DNA of 38,889 nucleotides. Source: an uncultured Telmatospirillum sp. (lineage in GTDB: Bacteria; Pseudomonadota; Alphaproteobacteria; Rhodospirillales; Magnetospirillaceae). The stretch's first letter is position 1. Every line of letters starts with the position of its first letter. Both the position numbers and the translations under genes were made by a program. The notes below the pieces were generated by a model. That model saw only the letters and a program-made list of their open reading frames with translations, did not search any database and was not told the origin of the DNA. Below, in pieces: positions 1-8,497 of the stretch. The DNA lies in the NCBI GenBank assembly GCA_903858635.1, contig CAIOJO010000197.1, positions 1-38,889 on the forward strand, given 5' to 3'.

Positions 1-45
1 CGCCCGCCCCACTGGGCTAACCAAAGTTAGGCGGTGGGAACGGCC

Positions 46-921
<876 letters not shown>

Positions 922-932
922 GGGCTAGGCCA

Positions 933-2042
933 ATGAACGTCAACGGCGTCCCCACCCGAACCATTTGGCCGGCCGCCGACGGGCTGGGGGTCGAGATCAT
1001 CGACCAGACCCGGCTTCCGCATGACTTGGTGGTGGTCCGGCTGGATACGGTCGAGCATGCCGAGCGGGCGATCCGCGACATGTGGGTGCGCGGCGCCCCG
1101 CTGATCGGCGTCACCGCCGCCTATGGCATGGCGCTGGCGGTCCTTGCCGATGCCTCCGACGACCACCTCGATGCCGCCTATCGCCGCCTTGCCGCGGCCC
1201 GCCCGACCGCGGTCAACCTGCGCTGGGCCCTGGACGAGATGCGGGCCCTGCTGCAGCCCTTGCCGGCGGCCGGACGCCGTGCCGCCGCCTATGCCCGCGC
1301 CGCCGCCATGGCCGAAGAGGACGTGGCGGCGAATGCCGATCTCGGGCGGCATGGCCTCACCCTGCTCGAGTCGTCGTGGGCCAAGCGCCAAGCCGCCGGA
1401 GCGAGCCGCCTGAACATCCTTACCCATTGCAACGCCGGCTGGCTGGCCACCGTCGACTGGGGTACCGCCCTGGCCCCGATCTATCAGGCAGAGAAGGCCG
1501 GTATTCCGCTGCATGTCTGGGTCGATGAAACGCGGCCGCGCAATCAAGGCGCCAGCCTGACCGCCTGCGAACTGAACTGGCAGGGGATCGCCCACACGGT
1601 GATCGTCGACAATGCCGGCGGCCACCTGATGCAGCACGGCCTGGTCGACCTGGTGATCGTCGGTTCCGATCGCACCACCGCGACCGGCGATGTCTGCAAC
1701 AAGATCGGCACCTATCTGAAGGCCCTGGCCGCCAAGGACAACGGCGTGCCGTTCTATGTCGCCCTACCGGGCTCGACCGTCGACTGGGGCATCGAGGACG
1801 GCTTGGCGTCGATCCCCATCGAACAGCGCGATCCCGCCGAAGTCACCCATATCACCGGCCGTAGCGCCGATGGCGTCATCCTGGTCGTGCAGCTGACACC
1901 GGACGGCAGCCCGGCCGTCAACTACGGCTTCGACGTGACGCCGGCCCGCCTGGTGACCCGTCTGATCACCGAACGCGGCGTCTGCGCGGCGTCGCGCGAC
2001 GGCTTGCTGTCCCTCTATCCGGAGAAACGGTCCCATGTCTGA
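933..2042 (+). CDS. mtnA: 5-methylthioribose-1-phosphate isomerase
   Basis: Converts the aldose 5-methylthioribose-1-phosphate to 5-methylthioribulose-1-phosphate, the second step of MTA salvage. About 369 residues, an eIF2B-alpha-like fold. Visible motifs are [16 protein letters not shown] near residue 55, [17 protein letters not shown] with the catalytic Cys, [17 protein letters not shown], and [18 protein letters not shown] with the catalytic Asp. The ATG at 933 follows the mtnP stop closely, with AGGGG upstream. The last codons overlap the start of the downstream aldolase gene by 8 bases, suggesting translational coupling. The related eIF2B-like ribose-1,5-bisphosphate isomerases are an alternative, but the mtnP neighbour makes MtnA the clear choice. 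Confidence 0.95.
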   Translation: MNVNGVPTRTIWPAADGLGVEIIDQTRLPHDLVVVRLDTVEHAERAIRDMWVRGAPLIGVTAAYGMALAVLADASDDHLDAAYRRLAAARPTAVNLRWALDEMRALLQPLPAAGRRAAAYARAAAMAEEDVAANADLGRHGLTLLESSWAKRQAAGASRLNILTHCNAGWLATVDWGTALAPIYQAEKAGIPLHVWVDETRPRNQGASLTACELNWQGIAHTVIVDNAGGHLMQHGLVDLVIVGSDRTTATGDVCNKIGTYLKALAAKDNGVPFYVALPGSTVDWGIEDGLASIPIEQRDPAEVTHITGRSADGVILVVQLTPDGSPAVNYGFDVTPARLVTRLITERGVCAASRDGLLSLYPEKRSHV

Positions 2043-2706
2043 AGGATTCATCCGCTCGACCCGTCACCGGCTGGCCCTGGTCGAGGCGAATTCCAGACTC
2101 GTCGCCCTCGGGCTGAACAAGGGCACCTCCGGCAATGTCAGCCTGCGCTGGGACGACGGGTTCCTGGTGACCCCGTCCGGCATGGCGCCGGCCGCCATTC
2201 GCCCCGAAGACATCGTCTTTCTCGATATGGATGGGACGCCGCGCGGCAGCCGCGCCCCGTCGTCGGAATGGCGGATCCATCGCGACATCTACGCGGCCCA
2301 TCCCGAGGTCGGGGGCGTGGTGCACGGCCATCCGCCGTTCTGCGTCGCTCTGGCGGTGTTGCACAAGCCGATCCCGGCCTACCATTACATGGTGGCCAAG
2401 GCCGGTGGCTCGGATATCCGCTGCGCGCCCTATGCGACCTATGGGACGCAACGGCTGTCGGAGCTTGCTCTGGCCGCCCTCGACGGCCGCAAGGCCTGCC
2501 TGTTGGCCAATCACGGCATGATCGCCATCGGCCCCACCCTCGATGCGGCCATGGCTCTGGCGGTCGAAGTCGAGGAATTGGCCGAGGGTTATTGGCGGGC
2601 CTTGCAGATCGGCCAGCCGGTGCTGCTGGACGAGGCCGAGATGGCGCAGGTGCTGGAAAAATTCGCCACCTATGGCGAGAACGCGCAGTCCGGCCCGGCG
2701 GCTTGA
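2035..2706 (+). CDS. ald2: Class II aldolase, likely 5-methylthioribulose-1-phosphate aldolase (DHAP shunt)
   Basis: A 223-residue class II aldolase/adducin-family enzyme. Visible are GTSGNVSLR near residue 31, TPSGM, the catalytic-acid segment [11 protein letters not shown], the zinc-binding HGHPPF, and a third histidine in LANHGM. The family covers fuculose- and rhamnulose-phosphate aldolases and also MtnB dehydratase. Its position directly after mtnP and mtnA, with an 8-base overlap, matches the DHAP shunt described in Rhodospirillum rubrum. There Ald2 cleaves 5-methylthioribulose-1-phosphate to dihydroxyacetone phosphate and 2-methylthioacetaldehyde. None of mtnC, mtnD, mtnW or mtnX follows. 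ATG at 2035 has GGAGA nine bases upstream. MtnB-type dehydratase activity is the main alternative. Confidence 0.82.
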   Translation: MSEGFIRSTRHRLALVEANSRLVALGLNKGTSGNVSLRWDDGFLVTPSGMAPAAIRPEDIVFLDMDGTPRGSRAPSSEWRIHRDIYAAHPEVGGVVHGHPPFCVALAVLHKPIPAYHYMVAKAGGSDIRCAPYATYGTQRLSELALAALDGRKACLLANHGMIAIGPTLDAAMALAVEVEELAEGYWRALQIGQPVLLDEAEMAQVLEKFATYGENAQSGPAA

Positions 2707-2738
2707 AGCAAGAATAGGACCGGCAGGGAGAGGCGCAG

Positions 2739-3587
2739 ATGGCCCATCGCATCACCGGCATCGATCATGTTCTGCTCGCGGTGCGCGACCTCGACGCCGC
2801 CACCCACACCTTCGCCCGCCTCGGCTTCACGGCGAGCCCGCGGGGCGTCCACGAGGAATGGGGGACGGCCAACCGCTGCCTGATGCTGGCCAAGGGTTAC
2901 GTCGAGCTGATCGCCCCGATCGGCGACGGACCGGGAGCACGGCGGGTCGCCGCCCATCTCGACAGTTGGGGCGAAGGCTTGATGGGGGTTGCCCTGGGCA
3001 GTTCGGATGCCCAGCAATCCTACCAATCGCTGTTGCGGGCCGGTGTCAAGGCGGGCGCCCCGTCGCCGCTGTCGCGCCGTATCGAGGTGGCGGACGGCGA
3101 ACTGCGGCCCAGTTTCGCCGTGGTCGACCTGGCCGCCGAGACCACGCCTGGTCTTCCCGTGTTTCTTTGCCAGCATCTGACCCCCGAGCTGTTGCGCCGG
3201 CCGGCCTGGCTCGACCATGCCAATGGGGCGAGCAGCCTGATGTCGGTCACCGTGGTGATCGATCACCCGGAAGCGGCCATGCCCGAATACAACCGCCTCT
3301 TCGGGCCGGCTGCGTCGACTCCCACCGATGAGATGGTCACCGTGCATTCGGGCCGCGGACTGATCTATCTGGTGACAGCCGATGGCTTCGACCTGTTGCA
3401 TCCCGAACTCGACCTGGTGCTGTCCGACCCTCCCGCCTTGGTGGCGATGTCGATCGGTGTGGCCGACCTGGATCGCACCGCCGGCTGGCTTGACAGCAAC
3501 GGCATCGAGGTGAGCCGCAAGGGCGGCCATCTCGGCATCGATGCCGCCGAAGTCTTCGGCATCGGGCTCGAGTTCGTCCAGGCCTGA
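2739..3587 (+). CDS. VOC-family (glyoxalase-like) protein
   Basis: About 282 residues with the vicinal-oxygen-chelate pattern. The N-terminal module begins ITGIDHVLLAVRDLDAATHTFARLGF. A second related module starts near residue 165 (SVTVVIDHPEAAMPEYNRLFG) and continues to SIGVADLDRTAGWL. It resembles glyoxalase-like PF13468-type proteins of unknown substrate. It begins 32 bases after the aldolase stop, with GAGAGG five bases before the ATG, so it is probably in the same transcript. From context it could act on an aldehyde or hemithioacetal linked to methylthioacetaldehyde, but nothing in the sequence fixes the substrate. It ends four bases from the convergent kup stop. Confidence 0.8.
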   Translation: MAHRITGIDHVLLAVRDLDAATHTFARLGFTASPRGVHEEWGTANRCLMLAKGYVELIAPIGDGPGARRVAAHLDSWGEGLMGVALGSSDAQQSYQSLLRAGVKAGAPSPLSRRIEVADGELRPSFAVVDLAAETTPGLPVFLCQHLTPELLRRPAWLDHANGASSLMSVTVVIDHPEAAMPEYNRLFGPAASTPTDEMVTVHSGRGLIYLVTADGFDLLHPELDLVLSDPPALVAMSIGVADLDRTAGWLDSNGIEVSRKGGHLGIDAAEVFGIGLEFVQA

Positions 3588-3591
3588 GCAG

Positions 3592-5454
3592 CTAGATCTG
3601 CACCTGGCTGCCCAGTTCGATCACCCGGTTGGCCGGAATATGGAAGAAATCGGTGGCCCCCGCGGCATTGCGCGCCATCGCCGTGAACAGCTTCTCGCGC
3701 CACAGCGCCATGCCCGGCATGGCGGTCGGAATGATGGTGTCACGGCTGATGAAGAAGCTGGTGTCCATCATGTCGAATTGCAGCTTGGGCGCGCAGGCGG
3801 TCAGCACGGCCGGTACGTCGGGCTCTTCCATGAAGCCGAACAGGATGGCGACGCGGTAGAAGCCTTCGCCCCGCTGGCGGATATGGCAGCGTTCCTCGTT
3901 CGCCAACCGCGGCACCCCCAGGACGCGCACCGTCAAGATGATCACCCGTTCATGCAGCACCTTATTGTGCTTCAGGTTGTGCAACAGCGCGGTGGGCACG
4001 CCGGCCGGATTGCGGGCCAGGAAGACGGCGGTGCCGGGCACCCGGCGGATCGGCTTGTCGTGCAGGCGGGCCAGGAACTGGTCAAGGGGCAGACTCTGAT
4101 CGAGCTGGTGCCGCGCCACCAGTTCCTTACCGGTCTTCCACGTGGTCATCAGCAAGAGGACGATGGCGCCGGCCACCAACGGGAACCAACCGCCCTCGGG
4201 TATCTTCAGTAGATTGGCCGAAAAGAACAGCAGATCGACGAAGGCGAAGCCGCCGCCGATCACCACCACCGCGGACCAATGCCAACGCCAGACGCACCGG
4301 GCCACCACGCAGGCCATCACGGTGGTACAGATCATGGTGCCGGTCACCGCGATGCCGTAGGCGGCGGCCAGGGCGGTCGACGACTGGAAGCCCAGCACCA
4401 GTGCGACAACGGCGACCATCAAGGCGTTGTTGATGCCTGGCACGAAGACTTGGCCGATTTCGTGTTCGGAGGTTTGCCGCACGAACAGCCGAGGACTGTA
4501 ACCCAACTGCATCGCCTGCTTGCTTAATGAGAACGCCCCGGAAATGACCGCCTGACTGGCGATCACCGTGGCCACCGTGGACAACCCGACCATCGGGTAG
4601 AGCAGCCGCGAGGGGGCCAGCAGGTAGAAGGGATTGGCCAGCGCCTCCGGATGCGACAGCAGCAGCGCGCCTTGACCGAAATAGTTGAGCAGCAGGGCGG
4701 GAAAGACCATGGCGAACCAGGCCAGTCGGATCGGTCCCTTGCCGAAATGGCCCATATCGGCATAGAGGGCCTCGGCCCCGGTGATCGACAGGACGACGCT
4801 GCCCAGCACCCTGAACGCCTGCAACGGGTCATGGGCGGCGAAGGCGGCGGCATGGGTCGGCAGAGCCGCGCCCAGCACGGCGGGCCGGTCGGCGATGGCC
4901 ATGCCGCCCAAAATGGCGATCACCACGAACCACAGCAGCATGACCGGACCGAACAGGGCGCCGACCCGGGCCGTTCCGGTGGCTTGCAGCAAGAACAGGC
5001 CGATCAGCACGGCGACCGCCAGCGGCAGCACGAAAGGCTGCAGGCCGGGCGCCGCCACTTCCAGTCCCTCGATGGCCGACAACACCGAGATGGCGGGGGT
5101 GATCATGCCGTCGCCGAAGAACAGCGCCGTGCCGCCAAGCCCCAGCAGCATCAGCCCGCGGGTCAGCCAGGGGTGTCGTTCGAGGCCCCGCTGGGCCAGC
5201 GCCATCAGTGCCAGCAGGCCGCCTTCGCCGCGATTGTCGGCGCGCATGACGAAGGCCACGTATTTCATCGTCACCACAAGGACGATGGCCCAAAAGATCA
5301 AGCTGACCACGCCGAAGATATGGAACGGGGTCGGGGCGACCGGAGTCGATCCGGTGAAGCATTCGTGAACGGTGTAAAGCGGGCTGGTCCCGATGTCACC
5401 GAACACCACGCCGGTTGCCGCGAGGGTGAGGCGGACCCTTCGATTGGCCTCCAT
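3592..5454 (-). CDS. kup: Kup-type low-affinity potassium transporter
   Basis: Inner-membrane K+/H+ symporter of the KUP/HAK family. About 620 residues, like E. coli Kup. The N-terminus has the family signature VVFGDIGTSPLYT, and about twelve hydrophobic segments follow in the first two thirds (for example GGTALFFGDGMITPAISVLSA in pieces, and LLNYFGQGALLL). The last ~170 residues form a cytosolic domain ending near VIELGSQVQI. I prefer ATG at 5454, where AAGGCGG lies upstream, to the in-frame TTG at 5475. It stands alone between the convergent VOC gene and the hss terminator, so it probably has its own promoter. A short hairpin (ACGCCC/GGGCGT) lies in the leader just before the ribosome binding site. 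Confidence 0.93.
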   Translation of the reverse strand: MEANRRVRLTLAATGVVFGDIGTSPLYTVHECFTGSTPVAPTPFHIFGVVSLIFWAIVLVVTMKYVAFVMRADNRGEGGLLALMALAQRGLERHPWLTRGLMLLGLGGTALFFGDGMITPAISVLSAIEGLEVAAPGLQPFVLPLAVAVLIGLFLLQATGTARVGALFGPVMLLWFVVIAILGGMAIADRPAVLGAALPTHAAAFAAHDPLQAFRVLGSVVLSITGAEALYADMGHFGKGPIRLAWFAMVFPALLLNYFGQGALLLSHPEALANPFYLLAPSRLLYPMVGLSTVATVIASQAVISGAFSLSKQAMQLGYSPRLFVRQTSEHEIGQVFVPGINNALMVAVVALVLGFQSSTALAAAYGIAVTGTMICTTVMACVVARCVWRWHWSAVVVIGGGFAFVDLLFFSANLLKIPEGGWFPLVAGAIVLLLMTTWKTGKELVARHQLDQSLPLDQFLARLHDKPIRRVPGTAVFLARNPAGVPTALLHNLKHNKVLHERVIILTVRVLGVPRLANEERCHIRQRGEGFYRVAILFGFMEEPDVPAVLTACAPKLQFDMMDTSFFISRDTIIPTAMPGMALWREKLFTAMARNAAGATDFFHIPANRVIELGSQVQI

Positions 5455-5522
5455 GCGGACCGCCTTGCAAGCCAACGCCCGAGCGGGCGTCCTGACCTTA
5501 GGTAGGTCCGCCCGGAGCGCCC

Positions 5523-5554
5523 GAAAAGAGGGGGCCGGCGGACCACTCCGCCGG
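5523..5554 (-). terminator. Rho-independent terminator of hss
   Basis: On the minus strand the stem CCGGCGGA, loop GTGG, stem TCCGCCGG (5554 to 5535) is followed by CCCCCTCTTTT. It lies about 40 bases after the hss stop codon and before kup, so it should separate the polyamine transcript from the potassium transporter gene. Confidence 0.7.
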
Positions 5555-5592
5555 TTGCTCTTTGGTGTCAGGGGTTCACTTGGCCGGCCGCC

Positions 5593-6996
5593 TCAGGCGA
5601 CCAGGAAGTTCTTGAACTGCCAGGGATCGGTGGCATCGAGATCTTCCTCGAACAGGAGGCCGCGGTCGTGCAGCGGCGTCCATTCCGAATAGACCCCGAC
5701 CAGCTTGCCGAGATAGGGCCGGCAGATCTCCAGGATGCGTTCGAAGTCCATTTGGTCCGGCTCGACGACGCCCCGGTTGGGGTTTTCCAACACCCAGACG
5801 ATGCCGGCCAGAACCGCGCTGGTCACCTGCAGGCTGGTGGCGTTGTTGTGTGGGGCGAGTTGCCGCGCCTCCTCGATCGACAAGCGCGAACCGAACCAAT
5901 ACGCCCCTCGCTGATGGCCCATCAGCAACACCCCCAGTTCGTCGATGCCCTCGGTGATCTCTTCCAGCATCAGCCGGATGTTGGACTGCAGCTGCCAGTT
6001 CTTGCCGGCCAATTCATGGAGCGACAGGACCGCGGCGTCGCAAGGGTGATAGGCGTAATGCACGGTGGGACGGAACCGCGGCTGATCACCCTCGCCGAGG
6101 GTGTAGTAGTTGGCGATCGAGATCGACTCGCTGTGGGTGATCAGGAAACCGTGGAACGGGCCCTCGAGGGGGGTCCAACTGCGAACATGGACGCTGGCCC
6201 CGGGACGGGTCATATAGATCGCGGCGCCGGCGCCGAAATCATGCCGCTGGCCGTCGGCCGGCAAGGTTTTCTCGTGGCTGCCCCAGCCGAGTTCCGACGG
6301 CTGGCAGCCTTCGCCGACGAAACCCTCGATCGACCAGGTGTTGACGAACTCGTCGACCCGCTTGGGCTGCGGCGAAACCTGGGTGTCGCGCTCGGCGATA
6401 TGGATCACCTTGACCGCCAGCCGGGCCATCAGCTCGCCCCATTCGGCGCGCTTGGTCGGCTTGGTGGTGGTGACCCCGGTGTCGCGGGCGATATTGAGCA
6501 GGGCCTGCTTGACCAGATGCGATACCAGCCCCGGATTGGCTCCGTGGGTGATTACCGCGGTCGGCGCTCCTGGTCCGTTGCGCAGCTTCAGCGCGGCTTC
6601 GCGCAACGCGTAGTTGGAACGCCGCGACGGGGTCAGCGAGGTGTCGGTATAGCCGCCGGCCCAAGGTTCGGTGCAGGTGTCGAGATAAAGCGCACCCCGC
6701 TCGCGGCAGAATTCGATCAGTGCCAAGGACGACACGTCCACCGATACGTTCAGCAGGAAGTCGCCTTGCGACAGCAGCGGTTCGAGGATGCTCTTGTAGT
6801 TGGCCAGAGTCAGCGGGTCGCGGATGAAGCGGATGCCGTATTCGTCGGCCTCCTGATGGCCCCGTTCCTCGGCCGTGACGATGGTGATGGCCGCCGGCTC
6901 GATTCCGATATGGCGCAGTATCAGTGGCAGAACGCCCTGTCCGATACTGCCAAAGCCGACAATGACCATTCGGCCGGAGAAGGAAATATGCTTCAT
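5593..6996 (-). CDS. hss: Homospermidine synthase
   Basis: NAD-dependent synthase making sym-homospermidine from two putrescines (or putrescine plus spermidine), with release of ammonia. 467 residues, close to the usual ~470-480 for the bacterial family, which has a saccharopine-dehydrogenase-like fold. The Rossmann motif IVGFGSIGQGVLPL is near residue 11. Later segments typical of the family are YLDTCTEPWAGGY, ITHGANPGLVSHLVKQAL and HNNATSLQVTSAVLAGIVW. The ATG at 6996 follows AAGGGGG. The upstream gene in the same direction is agmatinase, which supplies putrescine. Between them lies a long structured leader (7213-7550). The enzyme uses NAD as a recycled prosthetic cofactor, unlike spermidine synthase, so it generates no MTA. 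Confidence 0.95.
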   Translation of the reverse strand: MKHISFSGRMVIVGFGSIGQGVLPLILRHIGIEPAAITIVTAEERGHQEADEYGIRFIRDPLTLANYKSILEPLLSQGDFLLNVSVDVSSLALIEFCRERGALYLDTCTEPWAGGYTDTSLTPSRRSNYALREAALKLRNGPGAPTAVITHGANPGLVSHLVKQALLNIARDTGVTTTKPTKRAEWGELMARLAVKVIHIAERDTQVSPQPKRVDEFVNTWSIEGFVGEGCQPSELGWGSHEKTLPADGQRHDFGAGAAIYMTRPGASVHVRSWTPLEGPFHGFLITHSESISIANYYTLGEGDQPRFRPTVHYAYHPCDAAVLSLHELAGKNWQLQSNIRLMLEEITEGIDELGVLLMGHQRGAYWFGSRLSIEEARQLAPHNNATSLQVTSAVLAGIVWVLENPNRGVVEPDQMDFERILEICRPYLGKLVGVYSEWTPLHDRGLLFEEDLDATDPWQFKNFLVA

Positions 6997-7038
6997 CTGG
7001 TTGCCCCCTTTCTTTTTCTTGCCGCTGTCGAGCCAAGC

Positions 7039-7212
7039 TCAGGCGGCGTCACGGACCTCCGTCGCCAAGAACCTCGTCGAGGCCTTGACCCTCTTGTCGA
7101 GCGCCACCCCACGGGCGCCCGGTTGGCCAAATCTGAGCCAAATCTTGCTGGCACCGTGCGGTCGCCGGCTTTGCAGCGGCGCCACGGCGGCATCATCGCG
7201 AACCATGTTCAT
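7039..7212 (-). CDS. Possible 57-residue basic protein upstream of hss
   Basis: An uncertain small gene. ATG at 7212 has GGGAG seven bases upstream, immediately after a hairpin, and the frame is open for 57 codons to TGA, 42 bases before hss. The product is rich in Arg and Lys (for example PLQSRRPHGASKIWLRFG and ALDKRVKASTRF), with no signal peptide or membrane segment. Codon third positions are mostly G or C, in line with neighbours. I do not recognise the family. It could be a real small protein, a second leader peptide coupled to hss translation, or a chance frame in a GC-rich leader. Confidence 0.4.
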   Translation of the reverse strand: MNMVRDDAAVAPLQSRRPHGASKIWLRFGQPGARGVALDKRVKASTRFLATEVRDAA

Positions 7213-7229
7213 CAGCTAACTCCCGAGCG

Positions 7230-7491
7230 CCCCAGCCTAGAGCCGGGGTATTAGACGACCACCGCGGGTCCCCGAAGGGACCGCGGCAAAGACCTCAGCG
7301 ACGATGATCAAGGGCTTGCGTTGGCAAGCCCTGCCACCGTCACTACGGTCTTCGACTTCGGAAGTGCGGAGAAAACCTCGCGCGTGTCACAACCATGTCC
7401 ACCTCCCTTTCGGGGACCGGCCCGATGGCGACCGGAGACCAAAAAGGACGCCTGACCGTCGTAGCATAACCCGGGCGAATGCCGGGCCATA
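7230..7491 (-). promoter_or_regulatory. Structured RNA leader of hss (four hairpins)
   Basis: Four hairpins can be drawn on the minus-strand transcript. H1 is 7491-7465: UAUGGCCCGG paired with CCGGGUUAUG, a 7-base loop and three G-U pairs. H2 is 7332-7311: AGGGCUUGC, loop CAAC, GCAAGCCCU, perfect 9 bp. H3 is 7286-7262: CCGCGGUCCC, a UUCG tetraloop, then GGGACCCGCGG with one bulged C. H4 is 7248-7230: CCCCGGC, loop UCUAG, GCUGGGG, one G-U pair. The wobble pairs in H1 and H4 would be A-C mismatches on the plus strand, so the folds fit a minus-strand RNA. None is followed by a U run. H2 starts 11 bases after the stop codon of the 17-codon ORF. A shorter GGCA/UGCC hairpin could compete with H2. 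Confidence 0.6.
7343..7396 (-). CDS. Arginine-rich leader peptide (17 codons) upstream of hss
   Basis: ATG at 7396 is preceded at five bases by GGAGG within AAAGGGAGG, one of the best ribosome binding sites in the window. The ORF reads MVVTRARFSPHFRSRRP and ends in TAG. Five of 17 residues are Arg, encoded by CGC, AGG, CGA, CGA and AGA. All but the first are codons rarely used in GC-rich genomes. It ends 11 bases before hairpin H2. By analogy with arginine- or ornithine-sensing leader peptides upstream of enterobacterial speF, it may make hss expression depend on arginyl-tRNA or a polyamine precursor. The function is inference; the ORF, its binding site and the hairpin are visible. Confidence 0.55.
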   Translation of the reverse strand: MVVTRARFSPHFRSRRP

Positions 7492-7517
7492 GGCACGTGC
7501 GAGTGCGTCTGGAGGGA

Positions 7518-7545
7518 TATATATACCGATTCTTCCGGTGCGCAA
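7518..7545 (-). promoter_or_regulatory. Candidate sigma-70 promoter for the hss leader
   Basis: TTGCGC (7545-7540), a 16-base spacer and TATATA (7523-7518) inside an alternating TA run, which stands out in this GC-rich DNA. It lies just downstream of the agmatinase stop and would start a transcript near 7511, about 115 bases before the leader peptide and about 515 before hss. Confidence 0.5.
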
Positions 7546-7564
7546 GGGCTTTATGCCCTCACTT

Positions 7565-8455
7565 CTAGTCTTCGGCGAGCAAGCTAAGGTATTGCCAAAC
7601 CAAGGTTGCTGCGGCCAAAGCGGTAATCTCCGCGACATCGTAGGGTGGACTTACCTCCACCATGTCCATGCCGGCGAAGGCCAGGCCGTGCAGGCGCTTC
7701 AGGATGGACATCGCCTGCCAAGAGAACAGGCCGCCGATTTCCGGGGTGCCGGTACCGGGGGCCTGGCCGGGGTCCAGGGCATCGATGTCGAAGGACAGAT
7801 AGACCGGCTCGCGGCCGACGACGTCGCGGATGGCCTGGGCGATCGCCGCCGGCGAACTCTCGTGCACCGCCTCGGCCGAGACGATGGTCACGCCTTTGCC
7901 CTGGGTCCACTCCCACACGGCGCGGGGTATCGGCGAGCGGATACCGATCTGAATCATCCGGTGCGGCGCCACCAGTCCTTCGTTGATGGCGTGGTAGAAC
8001 ACCGAGCCATGGCCCAGCGGCTGGCCGAAATTGTCGGGCCAGGTGTCGCAATGGGCGTCGAAATGGATCAGCCCGACGGGGCCGCCGCGGCGCGCCACCA
8101 AGGCGCGCAGCAGGGGCAGGGTAATGGTGTGTTCGCCGCCCAGGGCAACCAGATGGGAATGGGCCCGGGCCTGCTCCTCGATCAGCTGCAGGCTGGTCGG
8201 GATGTCGCCCAGGGCGAGCCGAAAATCGCCCGAATCGGCGATCGGCAGGAGGCGCGGATCGGTCCAACTGGCCGGGTTGTCGCCGTCGGTCAACATGCGG
8301 CTGGCCAGCCGGATCGCCGACGGCCCAAAACGTGCGCCGGGCCGATTGGTCACGCCGATGTCGAGCGGAATACCGACGATGCGGACGGCGTTGTCGTCGG
8401 CCTCGGCCGGCGCCCCTAGGAAACTGGGCGGGACGGCGAAGGTGGGGGGTTGCAA
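7565..8455 (-). CDS. speB: Agmatinase (ureohydrolase family)
   Basis: Mn-dependent hydrolase converting agmatine to putrescine and urea. The three metal-binding motifs are visible: GGEHTITLPLL (GGDHS type), HFDAHCDTW, and SFDIDALDPGQAPGTGTPE. The last motif, with its PGTGTPE continuation, favours agmatinase over arginase. I chose the TTG at 8455, giving about 296 residues, because GGAGGGAGG lies six bases before it; an in-frame GTG at 8485 lacks a clear binding site. Its product feeds homospermidine synthase encoded next on the same strand, so together they complete arginine to agmatine to putrescine to homospermidine. The arginine decarboxylase gene is not in this window. Guanidinobutyrase is a possible alternative substrate class. 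Confidence 0.88.
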   Translation of the reverse strand: MQPPTFAVPPSFLGAPAEADDNAVRIVGIPLDIGVTNRPGARFGPSAIRLASRMLTDGDNPASWTDPRLLPIADSGDFRLALGDIPTSLQLIEEQARAHSHLVALGGEHTITLPLLRALVARRGGPVGLIHFDAHCDTWPDNFGQPLGHGSVFYHAINEGLVAPHRMIQIGIRSPIPRAVWEWTQGKGVTIVSAEAVHESSPAAIAQAIRDVVGREPVYLSFDIDALDPGQAPGTGTPEIGGLFSWQAMSILKRLHGLAFAGMDMVEVSPPYDVAEITALAAATLVWQYLSLLAED

Positions 8456-8497
8456 GGGGCGCCTCCCTCCGGTTGCGGGCGCCACGGCGCCCTGATC

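Noticed and set aside
7308-7496. 62-codon minus-strand frame overlapping the hss leader peptide in another frame
   Set aside because: Its start has no ribosome binding site, while the 17-codon ORF inside it has GGAGG at five bases.
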